A stretch of DNA of 27,285 bases from JAGLQA01 sp023135565 (GCA_030639305.1 DAOWCY010000087.1:1-27285); one strand, 5' to 3'; shown: positions 15,014-23,923, numbered from the stretch's first letter. Translations and numbers: made by a program. Notes: generated by a model not told the origin, from the sequence alone.

Positions 15014-16273
15014 ATGATCAGAAGAATTAAGATCGAAGGTTACAAATCATTTCGTGGTATGGAGCTTGAATTAAGACCTTTGACGGTCATTTTCGGCCCC
15101 AACGCTTCCGGCAAAAGTAACTTTCTCGACGCTCTCTATTTTCTTTCGCGAGTAGTAACGGCAAAAAATATTAGCGAAGCCTTCAGGAATCACCGCGGCC
15201 TGCCTTTAGAGAGTTTCAATTATGGTGATAAAAGTGATGCGGGTAGAGATAGGTCGCCAAGGTTGATTTTTAGTTTTGAAGTCGATGTAGAAATTTCCTC
15301 CAAAATCAAGAAGGAGGTAGAGAGAATTATCCTGGAGAAAAGAAAAGGCATCGACTCGAAAGAACTGGATAAACAAATCATTACGGAACAATTATTGAGA
15401 TATAACCTCAGCGTAGAAGCTCTGCCGAAGACCGGTTATTTAAGAGTTGCAAACGAGCGATTATGTGCGATAAAATCCAATGGTCAAGAAAAAAAGCGGC
15501 GCGCTTTTTTAGAAAAAGAAGGCAGCAATATCCACCTGCGCATGGAAGGGCAGGCTCGTCCCACTCATCATCAAATAGGTTTAGATCATTCCATTGTTTC
15601 TAAAACCCTTTATGAACCCCATTACCCTCATATAACCGCCTTCCGAATGGAACTGGCAAATTGGTATACCTATTATTTAGAGCCGCGTGTGCTGATGAGA
15701 GAGGAAGTGCCGCTGGCTGAAATCGAAAGCCTCGGCCCCCGGGGCGAAAATTTGGCTGCCTTTTTAAACACCCTGAAAAATAAACATGAAAAAGATTATG
15801 AAAATCTTAAACTTTCTTTAAAGCATATACTACCCTCGATATCCGATATCGATATCAAGCAGACGAAAGAGGGTCGGGTCGGGCTGCATCTTTCTGAAAA
15901 CGGCAAGCGGTTTTCTTCCCGTTTAATTTCTGAAGGAACGCTGCGTTTAATCGGTCTCCTGTGTGCGCTTCATTCCCGGAACCCGGCCACTATGGTGGCC
16001 TTTGAAGAGCCGGAGAATGGAGTTCACCCGGTACGCCTTAGATCGATCAGCGAGCTTTTGCAAAATGCATCCCAGCAATATGAAAAGCAGATTATTGTTA
16101 CTACCCATTCCCCTATATTGGTTGATTATTTTGAAAACCAGGATATCTTTGTATGCAGGAAAGAAGATAACCAAACAATGATAGCGCCTTTTTTAACCGG
16201 GCCTTTATATCGTGGAATAGAGATTGATGAGGCGTTGGAAGACCGTATTATAAGAGGGGATTTTGGCGGATAA
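15014..16273 (+). CDS. AAA15/21 (OLD/RecF-like) ATPase
   Basis: 419 aa. Opens with MIRRIKIEGYKSFRGMELEL, then Walker A GPNASGKSN (28-36, K34). The insert (about 60-300) is helical with basic stretches. An ABC-type signature-like LISEGTLRLIGLL (SEG 306-308), Walker B VAFEEPENGVHP (328-339) and the H-loop TTHSP (363-367) follow. This is the SMC/RecF-like ATPase type found in OLD nucleases and in two-gene ATPase + nuclease defence modules (PARIS, Septu and similar). There is no nuclease domain of its own. The gene overlaps the next by 11 bases, so the proteins likely act together. Own promoter but no evident Shine-Dalgarno sequence. A role in genome maintenance rather than defence cannot be excluded. 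Confidence 0.9.
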   Translation: MIRRIKIEGYKSFRGMELELRPLTVIFGPNASGKSNFLDALYFLSRVVTAKNISEAFRNHRGLPLESFNYGDKSDAGRDRSPRLIFSFEVDVEISSKIKKEVERIILEKRKGIDSKELDKQIITEQLLRYNLSVEALPKTGYLRVANERLCAIKSNGQEKKRRAFLEKEGSNIHLRMEGQARPTHHQIGLDHSIVSKTLYEPHYPHITAFRMELANWYTYYLEPRVLMREEVPLAEIESLGPRGENLAAFLNTLKNKHEKDYENLKLSLKHILPSISDIDIKQTKEGRVGLHLSENGKRFSSRLISEGTLRLIGLLCALHSRNPATMVAFEEPENGVHPVRLRSISELLQNASQQYEKQIIVTTHSPILVDYFENQDIFVCRKEDNQTMIAPFLTGPLYRGIEIDEALEDRIIRGDFGG

Positions 16274-16895
16274 AATAAAGATTCTTTATTTCCTTGAGGA
16301 CCGGGCGCAGGAAAGTTTTGTGACAGCTCTTGTTGAAAAGGTCGCAGAGGAAGAATCTTTGCCTGGGGGGATTTTAAAACACGACGTTCGTTCCGCCCGC
16401 GGGGGGTCGAGAAGTATTAAGGAATTCATGAATTTTATTTCTATATATGAAAAAACCGGGACTCTCGATTTTGATTTGTTGGTTGTCGCCATCGATGGAA
16501 ATTGCAAAGGGCATAGTGAAAGAAAGAAGGAATTAGAAAAATGTATAACCAGGGCGTATCTTTTCGAAGATAAAGTGGTTTTTGCGGTGCCTGATCCACA
16601 TATCGAGCGTTGGTATATTTTAGATCAAAGAGCATTCAAGAAAGGAGTAGGTATAGATAAAGCGCCGCCCTTGCCCCAGTATAAATGTGAGAGAAATCAT
16701 TATAAACAGTTACTCATTCAAACTCTAAAAGAAGCCGGGGTAAACTCATTATTCGGGGGGGCGGAGTATGCTGAAAGGATTGTTGAGCACATGGAGAACA
16801 TCGACATATTAGACAGGGCCAATGCCGGTTTTAAGGTTTTCATCCGGGAACTGAGAAGAAAATTCAGATCAATACTCACCATGGAAAAAGGCTGA
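16263..16895 (+). CDS. TOPRIM-like / DUF4276-like partner of the ATPase
   Basis: 210 aa from TTG, overlapping the ATPase gene by 11 bases; GAGGGGA (16254-16260) is a close ribosome binding site. Acidic positions fit a TOPRIM-like fold: ILYFLEDRAQESF (glutamate near residue 11), LLVVAIDGN (D78), and VPDPHIERWYILD (D111, E115), the last like the PEIExW-type motif of DUF4276 and RloB-type proteins. Predicted metal-dependent nuclease or nuclease-like partner of the ATPase, as in OLD-type and PARIS-type modules. Exact family membership is uncertain by eye. Nothing follows for 120 bases except REP-like hairpins, so the operon has two genes. Confidence 0.78.
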   Translation: MADKIKILYFLEDRAQESFVTALVEKVAEEESLPGGILKHDVRSARGGSRSIKEFMNFISIYEKTGTLDFDLLVVAIDGNCKGHSERKKELEKCITRAYLFEDKVVFAVPDPHIERWYILDQRAFKKGVGIDKAPPLPQYKCERNHYKQLLIQTLKEAGVNSLFGGAEYAERIVEHMENIDILDRANAGFKVFIRELRRKFRSILTMEKG

Positions 16896-16909
16896 TTCTT
16901 TTAAGTTCG

Positions 16910-16955
16910 TCCGCTATAAAATTTCAGCGGATTTGGGGCGAAGGCATTTCGTCCC
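16910..16955. repeat. Two adjacent REP-like hairpins
   Basis: TCCGCT (16910-16915) pairs with AGCGGA (16926-16931). GGGGCGAA (16935-16942) pairs with TTCGTCCC (16948-16955) with one G-U pair. Located just after the ATPase/TOPRIM-like operon; no T-run follows. Confidence 0.55.
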
Positions 16956-17016
16956 TACCGGTATCTGCCATATTAACGCAGCTTTTTCCAAAACTGGATA
17001 GTTTCAAAACAGCCCC

Positions 17017-17045
17017 TTACAAAAAAATGCTAATTATGATATAGT
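17017..17045 (+). promoter_or_regulatory. Promoter of the aldo/keto reductase gene
   Basis: TTACAA (17017-17022), 17 bases, TATAGT (17040-17045). Confidence 0.55.
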
Positions 17046-17072
17046 AAAAGCATGTTAAATCAAGGAGGCAAT

Positions 17073-18380
17073 ATGAAAACAAAAAACCGGATGGATCGCC
17101 GTCTTTTCTTAAAAACTTCCGCAGTAGCGGCAGGAGCCGGGATACTTTCAGTACCGGCCCAGGGCGCAGAGCCGGAGGAGAAAAAAACGAACCCGACTAA
17201 AATTAAAGAATACCGGACTTTAGGACGCACCGGGTTTAAAGCATCCGATATCGGCGTGGGTAAACCTCTCAACGCTGCTGTATTGGGCGCTTTGTTAGAT
17301 GCCGGCGTTAACTATATCGACACTGCCGAAGGTTACGGCCGGGGCCAGAGCGAAAAAGTGGTGGCCGAAGCGATAAAAAACCGGGACCGCAAATCTCTTT
17401 TCATTAATTCCAAGTTGAGCATGCGCGGGAATCCTTCTAAAGAACAAATCCTATCCCGGGCCTATAAATGCCTGGATAGGCTGCAAACCGGGTACTTAGA
17501 CTGCATGATGATGCACAGCTGCGGCAATGTAGAAGCAGTGAAATATAAACCTTTCCATGACGCCATGGCGCAGTTGAAAAAAGAGAAAAAACTTCGTTTC
17601 GTGGGCTTATCCAATCACGGCGGCAACTATAACGACGTCTCCGAATCTATGGAAAAGGTGCTTTTAGCGGCAGCAGCGGATGGCCGTTTTGACGTGATGC
17701 TTTTGGTTTACAATTTTTTAAAGCGCGACATGGGCGAAAAGGTATTAGAGGTTTGCCGGAAAAAAAATATCGGCACAACGTTGATGAAAGTGAACCCGGT
17801 AGGCAGTTACCATGCTTATAAAGAGCGGTTCGAAGAAGCTGAAAAGAAAGGACAGCCCACTGAAAGATTAAAAGGACTCGTAGCCCGAATGAAAAAGAGA
17901 GCCGGACAGGCCCGGGATTTCATTAAAAAACACAACTTGACAGATAATGAAGCTATTCGTTCCGCCGCTTACCGGTTTGTTTTGGATAACAAGAATGCCC
18001 ACAGCGCTTTGTTTAATTTTTCCAATTTCGAGCAGGTTGACAGTATGCTGGGTATTTCGGGAACGGGCTTTTCCGGCAAAGATCAAAAAACCCTGAGCGC
18101 GTTGTCACAAGGCTGCGGTGACCTTTACTGCCGCCATGCCTGCGGAGCCTGTGAAAGCAAGTGTCCGGCGGGAGTGCCTGTGAATACAATCATGCGTTAC
18201 CATCATTATTTTGACGCCCAGGGGCGGGAAAAACACGCCCTACAAAAATATGCCGCCCTGCCTACAGCCAAAGCTGATCGTTGTTTCCAGTGTTCCGGGA
18301 TGTGTGAAACCGCCTGTCCATACGGGGTGCCTATCCAGGGGCTGCTGATGATGGCCCACGGCAGCCTGACCCTGGCATAG
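17073..18380 (+). CDS. Tat-signal aldo/keto reductase with C-terminal 4Fe-4S domain
   Basis: 435 aa. Start chosen at 17073 because AAGGAGG sits just before it; an in-frame ATG at 17052 lies upstream of that site. Twin-arginine signal DRRLFLKTSAVAAGAG (R9-R10), then an aldo/keto reductase barrel: YRTLGRTGFKASDIGVG, NYIDTAEGYG (Asp and Tyr of the tetrad), INSKL (Lys) and CMMMHS (His). The C-terminus has two cysteine clusters, YCRHACGACESKCP and RCFQCSGMCETACP, typical of bis-4Fe-4S modules in this AKR subgroup. The signal predicts export of the folded, cofactor-loaded enzyme. Substrate unknown. Monocistronic; repeat copy E begins right after its stop. Confidence 0.92.
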   Translation: MKTKNRMDRRLFLKTSAVAAGAGILSVPAQGAEPEEKKTNPTKIKEYRTLGRTGFKASDIGVGKPLNAAVLGALLDAGVNYIDTAEGYGRGQSEKVVAEAIKNRDRKSLFINSKLSMRGNPSKEQILSRAYKCLDRLQTGYLDCMMMHSCGNVEAVKYKPFHDAMAQLKKEKKLRFVGLSNHGGNYNDVSESMEKVLLAAAADGRFDVMLLVYNFLKRDMGEKVLEVCRKKNIGTTLMKVNPVGSYHAYKERFEEAEKKGQPTERLKGLVARMKKRAGQARDFIKKHNLTDNEAIRSAAYRFVLDNKNAHSALFNFSNFEQVDSMLGISGTGFSGKDQKTLSALSQGCGDLYCRHACGACESKCPAGVPVNTIMRYHHYFDAQGREKHALQKYAALPTAKADRCFQCSGMCETACPYGVPIQGLLMMAHGSLTLA

Positions 18381-18381
18381 G

Positions 18382-18521
18382 GGTGCGGCGCACCCACCCT
18401 CTTAGCCGCTTCGCGGCAGGTGGCGTTTCTCGCTTTTCAATAAGTAAAAGTTTTGTTCAAACTTTTTCAAAAGTTTGGCCCCCGGCAGGGCCGCCGGAGG
18501 CAAGACTGTTTTAGATTTTTC
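18382..18521. repeat. Intergenic hairpin repeat, copy E (reverse orientation)
   Basis: GGGTGCGGCGCACCC, GCCGCTTCGCGGC, the CAAACTTTTT/AAAAGTTTG hairpin (18458-18477), GGCCCCCGGCAGGGCC and GCCGGAGGC. Its right 45 bases are the reverse complement of window bases 1-45. Confidence 0.8.
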
Positions 18522-18549
18522 TGGAACTGAATAGTTACGAATAAGCAAG

Positions 18550-18660
18550 TTGCGAATACTCCTGCCTTCATGCTATAATGAATCTCAACGTTTCCTGTTA
18601 CTTCGGTAATGGCATACGTTGTACACAACAAGTGCCCCACCGGCTGGTGGGCCTGTTTTT
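18550..18660 (+). ncRNA. Structured leader or small RNA upstream of putP
   Basis: A promoter (TTGCGA 18550-18555, 18 bases, TATAAT 18574-18579) should start transcription near 18586. The RNA begins with a hairpin: outer stem CAACGT/ACGTTG (18586-18591 with 18616-18621) and inner stem GTTAC/GTAAT (18597-18601 with 18606-18610) capped by UUCG. A second hairpin follows, CCCACC, GGCT, GGTGGG (18636-18651), with TTTTT at 18656-18660, resembling an intrinsic terminator. The putP ribosome binding site is 50 bases further on. It is either a terminated small RNA or an attenuating leader. It matches no riboswitch class I know. Confidence 0.55.
18636..18660 (+). terminator. Probable intrinsic terminator / attenuator hairpin
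   Basis: Six G/C-rich pairs with a four-base loop, then three bases and TTTTT, located between the leader promoter and putP. Confidence 0.5.
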
Positions 18661-18722
18661 AGAGCGCAGCTTCACACTTAAAAAATTTGCTTGAAATTCC
18701 ACCGCTATTAAGGAGTTATATA

Positions 18723-20207
18723 ATGGTTAGCAGTAATGTGGGTGTTTTGATCTCCTTTGCCGTTTATCTCGTGTTTATGATGTCTATCGGCTGGATTTTC
18801 TACAAAAGAACCAAAAATCTGTCCGACTACATCTTAGGAGGCCGGGGCCTGAACACCTGGGTAACCTCCATGAGCGCCCAGGCGTCGGACATGAGCGGCT
18901 GGCTGCTGTTAGGACTGCCCGGGGCGGCTTACTTAGCCGGTATGGAAGCGGCCTGGATAGCTATCGGCCTGGCTGTGGGCACCTACCTGAACTGGAAATT
19001 CGTTGCCAAACGATTAAGAAAATATACCGAAATCGCCGGGGACTCCATCACCCTGCCCGACTATTTCGAGAACCGCTTCAGGGACGACTCCCGGGTGCTG
19101 CGCATCGTCTCCGCACTGTTTATTTTGATATTTTTCCTGATCTATACTTCTTCGGGATTCGTGGCCGGCGCCAAGCTGTTCAGTACGGTTTTCAATTTTT
19201 CCTATCAGGTGGCTCTTTTGATCGGCGCGTTAGTGATCATTATTTACACTTTTCTGGGCGGTTTTATGGCCGTCAGTTGGACCGATTTTTTCCAGGGTTT
19301 GATCATGTTTTTTGCCGTGCTGGTGGTGCCTGCAGCGGCCATTATTCGCGGCGGCGGCCTGAACGCCACCGGCAGCGCCATAAAAGATATAAACCCGGAA
19401 CTCTTAGATATGTTCTCAAAAATCGACGGCAGCCCGATACCTATTATCGTAGTTATATCCTCCCTGGCCTGGGGATTGGGATATTTCGGCCAACCTCACA
19501 TCCTGGCCCGCTTTATGGCCATCCGCAGCGCCGATAATATCAAAAAAGCGCGTTGGATTGCCATGGTCTGGGTGGTTATCAGCCTGACCTGTGCGGTGGT
19601 TGTAGGCATTGTGGGCCGGGCGTACCTGAATGCCACCCCGCTGGCGGCCGGAACGGAAGAGACTGTTTTTATGGTTATGGTAAATGCTACAGCGCCGCCT
19701 TTTATTGCCGGGATACTGCTGGCCGCTATCCTGGCGGCTGTCATGAGCACCGCCGACTCCCAACTGCTGGTCACTTCTTCCGCCATTAGCGAAGATTTTT
19801 ATAAAGTGCTGTTCCGGAAAAAAGCAAGTCAGAAAGAACTGGTTTGGGTCAGCCGCCTGGCTGTGATCGGCGTGGCGATTATCGCTTACGTCATCGGATT
19901 AGACCCGGACAGCAGTGTGCTGCGGTTGGTTGCCTACGCCTGGGCCGGGTTCGGAGCCACTTTCGGCCCTTTAGTGATTCTTTCTCTTACCTGGAAACGC
20001 ATGACTCGCAATGGCGCTTTAGGCGGAATTATCGCCGGGGGCGTAACCGTCATAGCCTGGAAACAATTAAGCGGCGGTATTTTCGATCTTTACGAAATCG
20101 TGCCCGGTTTTATTTTGTCGGTATCGGCCATCGTGGTAGTCAGCCTGCTGGATAAAAAACCGGCCAAAGAGATCGGCGACGAGTTCGATTCCGTCAGCGC
20201 CGCTTAG
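18723..20207 (+). CDS. putP: Sodium/proline symporter (SSS family)
   Basis: 494 aa from ATG 18723, chosen because AAGGAG lies seven bases upstream; a longer frame to 18687 has no ribosome binding site. Around 13 membrane segments, as in the sodium/solute symporter family. PutP-specific stretches include ILGGRGLNTWVTSMSAQASD, MSGWLLLGLPGAAYLAG, AVMSTADSQLLVTSSAIS and AYAWAGFGATFGPLVILSL, with MTRNGALGG near the end. The sodium-site serines and threonines in the MSTADSQLL region are present. It imports proline with sodium at the inner membrane. It follows the structured leader at 18550-18660 and is followed 32 bases later by the ABC exporter genes, so all three may be one operon. Confidence 0.94.
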   Translation: MVSSNVGVLISFAVYLVFMMSIGWIFYKRTKNLSDYILGGRGLNTWVTSMSAQASDMSGWLLLGLPGAAYLAGMEAAWIAIGLAVGTYLNWKFVAKRLRKYTEIAGDSITLPDYFENRFRDDSRVLRIVSALFILIFFLIYTSSGFVAGAKLFSTVFNFSYQVALLIGALVIIIYTFLGGFMAVSWTDFFQGLIMFFAVLVVPAAAIIRGGGLNATGSAIKDINPELLDMFSKIDGSPIPIIVVISSLAWGLGYFGQPHILARFMAIRSADNIKKARWIAMVWVVISLTCAVVVGIVGRAYLNATPLAAGTEETVFMVMVNATAPPFIAGILLAAILAAVMSTADSQLLVTSSAISEDFYKVLFRKKASQKELVWVSRLAVIGVAIIAYVIGLDPDSSVLRLVAYAWAGFGATFGPLVILSLTWKRMTRNGALGGIIAGGVTVIAWKQLSGGIFDLYEIVPGFILSVSAIVVVSLLDKKPAKEIGDEFDSVSAA

Positions 20208-20239
20208 GTGCGTCTAAAACCTTACAACCTGGAGGGTGA

Positions 20240-21154
20240 ATGAACAACGACTATGTGCTTGTACTAAAAGACCTGATAAAAGATTTCGACGACAAGCGGG
20301 CGGTTGACAACTTCTCACTGCGGCAAAAAAAAGGCGAAATCCTGGGCTTGTTAGGGCCGAACGGGGCCGGCAAAACCACGACCATCCGCATGATACTCAA
20401 TATCATTGCCCCGGATTCGGGCTATATCGAAATCTTAGGCCGCAGGTTTTCTGAAAAGATGAAAAACCGCTTCGGCTACCTGCCGGAAGAACGTGGACTG
20501 TACCGTAAACTCAAGGTTTCGGAAGTGCTCTCTTTTTTCGGCGAACTAAAAGGCATGAGAAAACACGAGATCAAAAAAAGAGGTTTCAAACTGCTGCAAA
20601 AATTTGCATTGGACAACTACTTAGACAAAAAAGTGGAAGAACTATCCAAAGGAATGGCCCAGAAATTGCAATTTATTATTACTATCCTGCATTCCCCGGA
20701 GCTGTTGATTTTAGATGAACCCTTTGCCGGTCTCGATCCCCTCAACATCGAATTAGTCAAAAATATTATCCTGGAAAAAAAGCGGGAAGGAGTGACCATT
20801 ATTTTCTCCACCCACTTAATGGAATATGCGGAGAAGATCGTGGATACCGTGGTGATGATTAATAAAGGCCGCAAGGTTTTAGACGGCAGCTTGAGCGACA
20901 TAAAATCCACCTATGGCACGAAGTTCATCAAGATCAAATACGAAGGAGATGCCGGGTTTGTTTCTTTGTTAGATTATGTGCGCAGCATAGAGGATTATGG
21001 CCGCGAAATGGAGATCGAATTAGAGGACATGGCGGCCAAAGATAGGTTGTTAAAAGCCCTGGTGGGCAAACTTTCGCTCAGTAGTTTCCAGGTGACGGAG
21101 CCTTCTTTAAATAATATTTTTATTCGCAAAGCTAACGAAGGAGAGCAGTTATGA
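20240..21154 (+). CDS. ABC transporter ATP-binding protein (NatA/YhaQ-like)
   Basis: 304 aa. Walker A GPNGAGKTT (39-47), signature ELSKGMAQKLQ (LSKG at 135-138), Walker B LLILDEPFAGLDP (155-167) and H-loop STHLM (190-194). The C-terminal extension of about 80 residues is typical of the NatA/DrrA-type exporter ATPases, and YLPEERGLYRKLKVSEVL is characteristic of the NatA/YhaQ subgroup. GGAGGGTGA overlaps the start. It overlaps the permease gene by four bases (ATGA), so they form one transporter. In Bacillus, NatAB exports sodium; the substrate here is not determined, though sitting beside a sodium-coupled symporter is suggestive. Confidence 0.94.
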   Translation: MNNDYVLVLKDLIKDFDDKRAVDNFSLRQKKGEILGLLGPNGAGKTTTIRMILNIIAPDSGYIEILGRRFSEKMKNRFGYLPEERGLYRKLKVSEVLSFFGELKGMRKHEIKKRGFKLLQKFALDNYLDKKVEELSKGMAQKLQFIITILHSPELLILDEPFAGLDPLNIELVKNIILEKKREGVTIIFSTHLMEYAEKIVDTVVMINKGRKVLDGSLSDIKSTYGTKFIKIKYEGDAGFVSLLDYVRSIEDYGREMEIELEDMAAKDRLLKALVGKLSLSSFQVTEPSLNNIFIRKANEGEQL

Positions 21155-22461
21155 AAGCCTGGACTATTATCAAAAAAGAGTACAAGCAGATCGTAAAGAA
21201 AAAGTCTTTCGTCATATCCACCATATTAACGCCGCTGATGATGGCGGCATTTATCTTCCTGCCCATGCTGCTGACCCGCATGGGCCGGGAAGAAAAAACC
21301 ATCGAAATAGCTGATTTTTCAGGCATTGTGCAGGAACAGTTCATCAAGAAAAGCGCAGAGGACAGGGTAGTCGAAAATATCCTTAAACTAAAATTCAGAA
21401 GCACGGCTGATAAATACAGCAGCCAGGACGAATTAGTAAAAGAGTATGAGACAAAGATTTATAAAAAAGAAGACGTCGATTTCCCCCTGCTGCCGGAACA
21501 CAAGGAGAAAATCCTAAAAAAGGAGATCGCCGGGCTGGTTATCATTCCCGGGGATGTACAGCAGAGCAGGCGGGTCTATTTTTGTGCCTTAAATGTGTCC
21601 GATTTCGGCACCAATGAGTATATCAGCGCTACGGTAGAGAAAATCCTGTCTGAAAAAATCCTCACGGAACAAAACATAGAACTCAAAATAGTGGAAGAAG
21701 CCATCCGCGATGTAAACTTAGGCACTTTTAAGGTAAAAAAGGATGGCACCAAAAAACGCAGTTCCGGGATGGAATACATGATGTCGATTTTTATGTTGAC
21801 CATTCTTTTTTCTATTTTGATGGCTTACGGCCAATTGATCATGCGCGGGGTCATCGAAGAAAAAAACAACCGCATCGTAGAGGTGCTGATCTCTTCTACC
21901 AACACCCAGAGTCTTTTTTACGGCAAGATCATCGGCATCGGACTGGCCGGGTTGACCCAGGTGGCTTTGTGGGTGCTGCTTGGGGTGGTGTTTTTAGGCA
22001 GCACTAACTTCGATTTCAGTAAAAACATTGCCGGTTTCTTAACCCCGGAATTGGGTATATATTTTATTATATTTTTTGTTATCGGATATTTTATGTATTC
22101 TATTCTTTTCTCTATCGTCGGCGCTTCGGTGAATACAGACCAGGAAGCCCAGCAGTTTGCCGCTCCGATTACTTATCTCCTGGTGATTCCTTTTATCATC
22201 GGCATCATCGTCACCCAGAACCCGGATACGCCGCTGGTGGTGGTGTCTTCTTTGATTCCCTTCTTTACACCTACCCTGATGTTCATGCGCATCTGTGTGG
22301 CGGTTCCGGACTTTTCCCAGGTGCTTCTCTCTATTGTTTTGAGCTCATTGTTCGTGATGTTCCTGGCCTACTTAGGCGCTAAAATATTCCGGGTGGGCAT
22401 CCTGATGTACGGCAAAAAACCCTCTATCAAGGAGATCATGAAATGGATCAGGTACAAATAG
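21151..22461 (+). CDS. ABC transporter permease (NatB/YhaP-like)
   Basis: 436 aa. Arrangement of the ABC-2 permease type: one membrane segment at about 19-41 (SFVISTILTPLMMAAFIFLP), a large extracytoplasmic region (about 45-205), then five or six membrane segments. The second half has GVIEEKNNRIVEVLISSTN, FYGKIIGIGLAGLTQVALW, IGYFMYSILFSIVGASVN and QEAQQFAAPITYLLVIPF, all diagnostic of the NatB/YhaP group. Start overlaps the ATPase gene; GGAGAG upstream. Forms the export channel with the preceding ATPase. Repeat copy F starts 25 bases after the stop. Confidence 0.93.
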   Translation: MKAWTIIKKEYKQIVKKKSFVISTILTPLMMAAFIFLPMLLTRMGREEKTIEIADFSGIVQEQFIKKSAEDRVVENILKLKFRSTADKYSSQDELVKEYETKIYKKEDVDFPLLPEHKEKILKKEIAGLVIIPGDVQQSRRVYFCALNVSDFGTNEYISATVEKILSEKILTEQNIELKIVEEAIRDVNLGTFKVKKDGTKKRSSGMEYMMSIFMLTILFSILMAYGQLIMRGVIEEKNNRIVEVLISSTNTQSLFYGKIIGIGLAGLTQVALWVLLGVVFLGSTNFDFSKNIAGFLTPELGIYFIIFFVIGYFMYSILFSIVGASVNTDQEAQQFAAPITYLLVIPFIIGIIVTQNPDTPLVVVSSLIPFFTPTLMFMRICVAVPDFSQVLLSIVLSSLFVMFLAYLGAKIFRVGILMYGKKPSIKEIMKWIRYK

Positions 22462-22485
22462 TTTCGCCCGCGGCGCGGGCACCCT

Positions 22486-22545
22486 ATAAGCCTTCGGCGA
22501 CCCTGCCGGGGGCCAAACTTTTGAAAAAGTTTGAACAAAACTTCT
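22486..22545. repeat. Intergenic hairpin repeat, copy F
   Basis: CCTTCGGCGACCCTGCCGGGGGCC followed by the CAAACTTTT hairpin (22504-22523). It runs into the inverted-repeat element at 22526-22620. Confidence 0.75.
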
Positions 22546-22620
22546 ATTTAGCAAACGTTTGTGCCCATTGCCCGGCGCTGGGGAATGGGCCGTGACGCTG
22601 CGCTTAACAGAAGTTTTTTG
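22526..22620. repeat. MITE-like element, second copy
   Basis: Outer arms CAAAACTTCTATTTAGC and GCTTAACAGAAGTTTT. Inside is a hairpin of GCCCATT (22563-22569), CCC, a GGCGCT loop, GGG and AATGGGC (22584-22590) with a G-G mismatch. Arms and the inner AAACGTTT resemble the element at 5797-5878. AAGGAG for the next gene lies ten bases beyond it. Confidence 0.5.
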
Positions 22621-22639
22621 GGGGGCAAGGAGTTAAAAA

Positions 22640-23923
22640 ATGAAAAAATACCGTGTATATTTAGGCGCTTGTGATAGTTACGACGCCGATAAGATTACCG
22701 CAGTACTGGAAAAGGCGCTGCAGGAAAAGATTTTGACTAAACCTATTTCCGGGAAAGTAGTGATCAAACCCAACTTAGTAATGGCTCATGCCAAAGTAGC
22801 CACTGAAGGCTACACCCGGAAAGAGGTGGTAGAAGGCATCCTGAGAATCGTGCAAAAGCACGGCCAGGATGTGGAAAAAATCGACATCGTCGAAAAATCG
22901 GGACTGGGTATCACTACAGCCGGGCAATTTCGCGGCGCCGGTTACCGGCCGCTTAAGAAAAAATACGGCGTCAAACTGCGTGCCATGGAAGAGCGGCGGC
23001 GGCGGATTGCCGTTTTAGAAAAAGGCAAGATTCACCGGCATATTTCCATAGCCGCCGAGATGGCGGAACGGGATTTTCTCATATTCGCCCCGAAACTCAA
23101 GACCAACGTGCTGACCTTTGCGTATTCGGGCGCTTTGAAATTAAATATCGGCACCATCGACAGCAAAGAACGGTTAGACAACCACAATTGCCACCTACCG
23201 GCCAAAATCGTCGATATCCTGGAAGCGGCGAACCCGGACCTGATCGTCACCGACGGCATCCGGTTTGCTTTCGGCGGCTGCCAGATGACCCAACCCGGCG
23301 CCGATATGGGAGTGATCGCGGTTTCCAACAATGCCGTGGCCCACGATATAGTGTGCGCCCATTTGCTGGGTTTAGACCCGGATGAAATCGTTCACATCCG
23401 CGAAGCAGCCTCACGGGACTACGGGCCGTCGTCTATAGATGAAATCGAAATCCTGGGTGATTTCCCTATTAAGAAAGGCCGGAAGATTTGTAAAAAATTA
23501 GATTTCGGTTTTATCCCGGTGGAAAAGTTCCCCTGTAAGTTTAAAATTCATGTGGGTGTGCCTTATTGTTACGGCGGCTGCCAGGGAATTTTCTTAGACT
23601 GGCTGCATATGATCAAAGACAAGAAGCCCCGGCTGCTGAAAAAATTCCCCAAAATAGATGTAATTATCGGCAAAGTAAAAAAACCTATAGTGGCTAAGAA
23701 GGCGCTTTTGATAGGGGATTGCGCCACTGCCTCCCAGGTAGGAGCCAAAAAGACCGTAATAATTAAAGGCTGCCCACCCAGTCATAAGATGATTGTTTGG
23801 AAGATGATGACTCGTTTCCGGCTTTTAGCGCCCATGGTGCGTGTTTCGTTGATTTTCGACGGCTTTGTTCTCTACCCCCTCAAGAAAATCAAAGGCTGGT
23901 TTGCCAATTTAGGCTATTCTTAG
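22640..23923 (+). CDS. DUF362 domain protein (long form)
   Basis: 427 aa. KVVIKPNLVMAHAKVATEGY, EKSGLGITTAGQFRGAGY, IFAPKLKTNVLTFAYSGALK, LNIGTIDSK and LIVTDGIRFAFGGCQMTQPG are the DUF362 hallmarks. About 130 residues follow that the short DUF362 protein at 5932 lacks. They carry scattered cysteines (PYCYGGCQG, GDCATAS, KGCPPSH) but not a regular ferredoxin pattern, and a hydrophobic C-terminal stretch (FRLLAPMVRVSLIFDGFVLY). The cysteines may hold a metal or cluster. Function unknown. AAGGAG lies upstream of the ATG, at the edge of repeat DNA. It may be cotranscribed with the ABC exporter 178 bases upstream, but hairpins intervene. Confidence 0.9.
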   Translation: MKKYRVYLGACDSYDADKITAVLEKALQEKILTKPISGKVVIKPNLVMAHAKVATEGYTRKEVVEGILRIVQKHGQDVEKIDIVEKSGLGITTAGQFRGAGYRPLKKKYGVKLRAMEERRRRIAVLEKGKIHRHISIAAEMAERDFLIFAPKLKTNVLTFAYSGALKLNIGTIDSKERLDNHNCHLPAKIVDILEAANPDLIVTDGIRFAFGGCQMTQPGADMGVIAVSNNAVAHDIVCAHLLGLDPDEIVHIREAASRDYGPSSIDEIEILGDFPIKKGRKICKKLDFGFIPVEKFPCKFKIHVGVPYCYGGCQGIFLDWLHMIKDKKPRLLKKFPKIDVIIGKVKKPIVAKKALLIGDCATASQVGAKKTVIIKGCPPSHKMIVWKMMTRFRLLAPMVRVSLIFDGFVLYPLKKIKGWFANLGYS

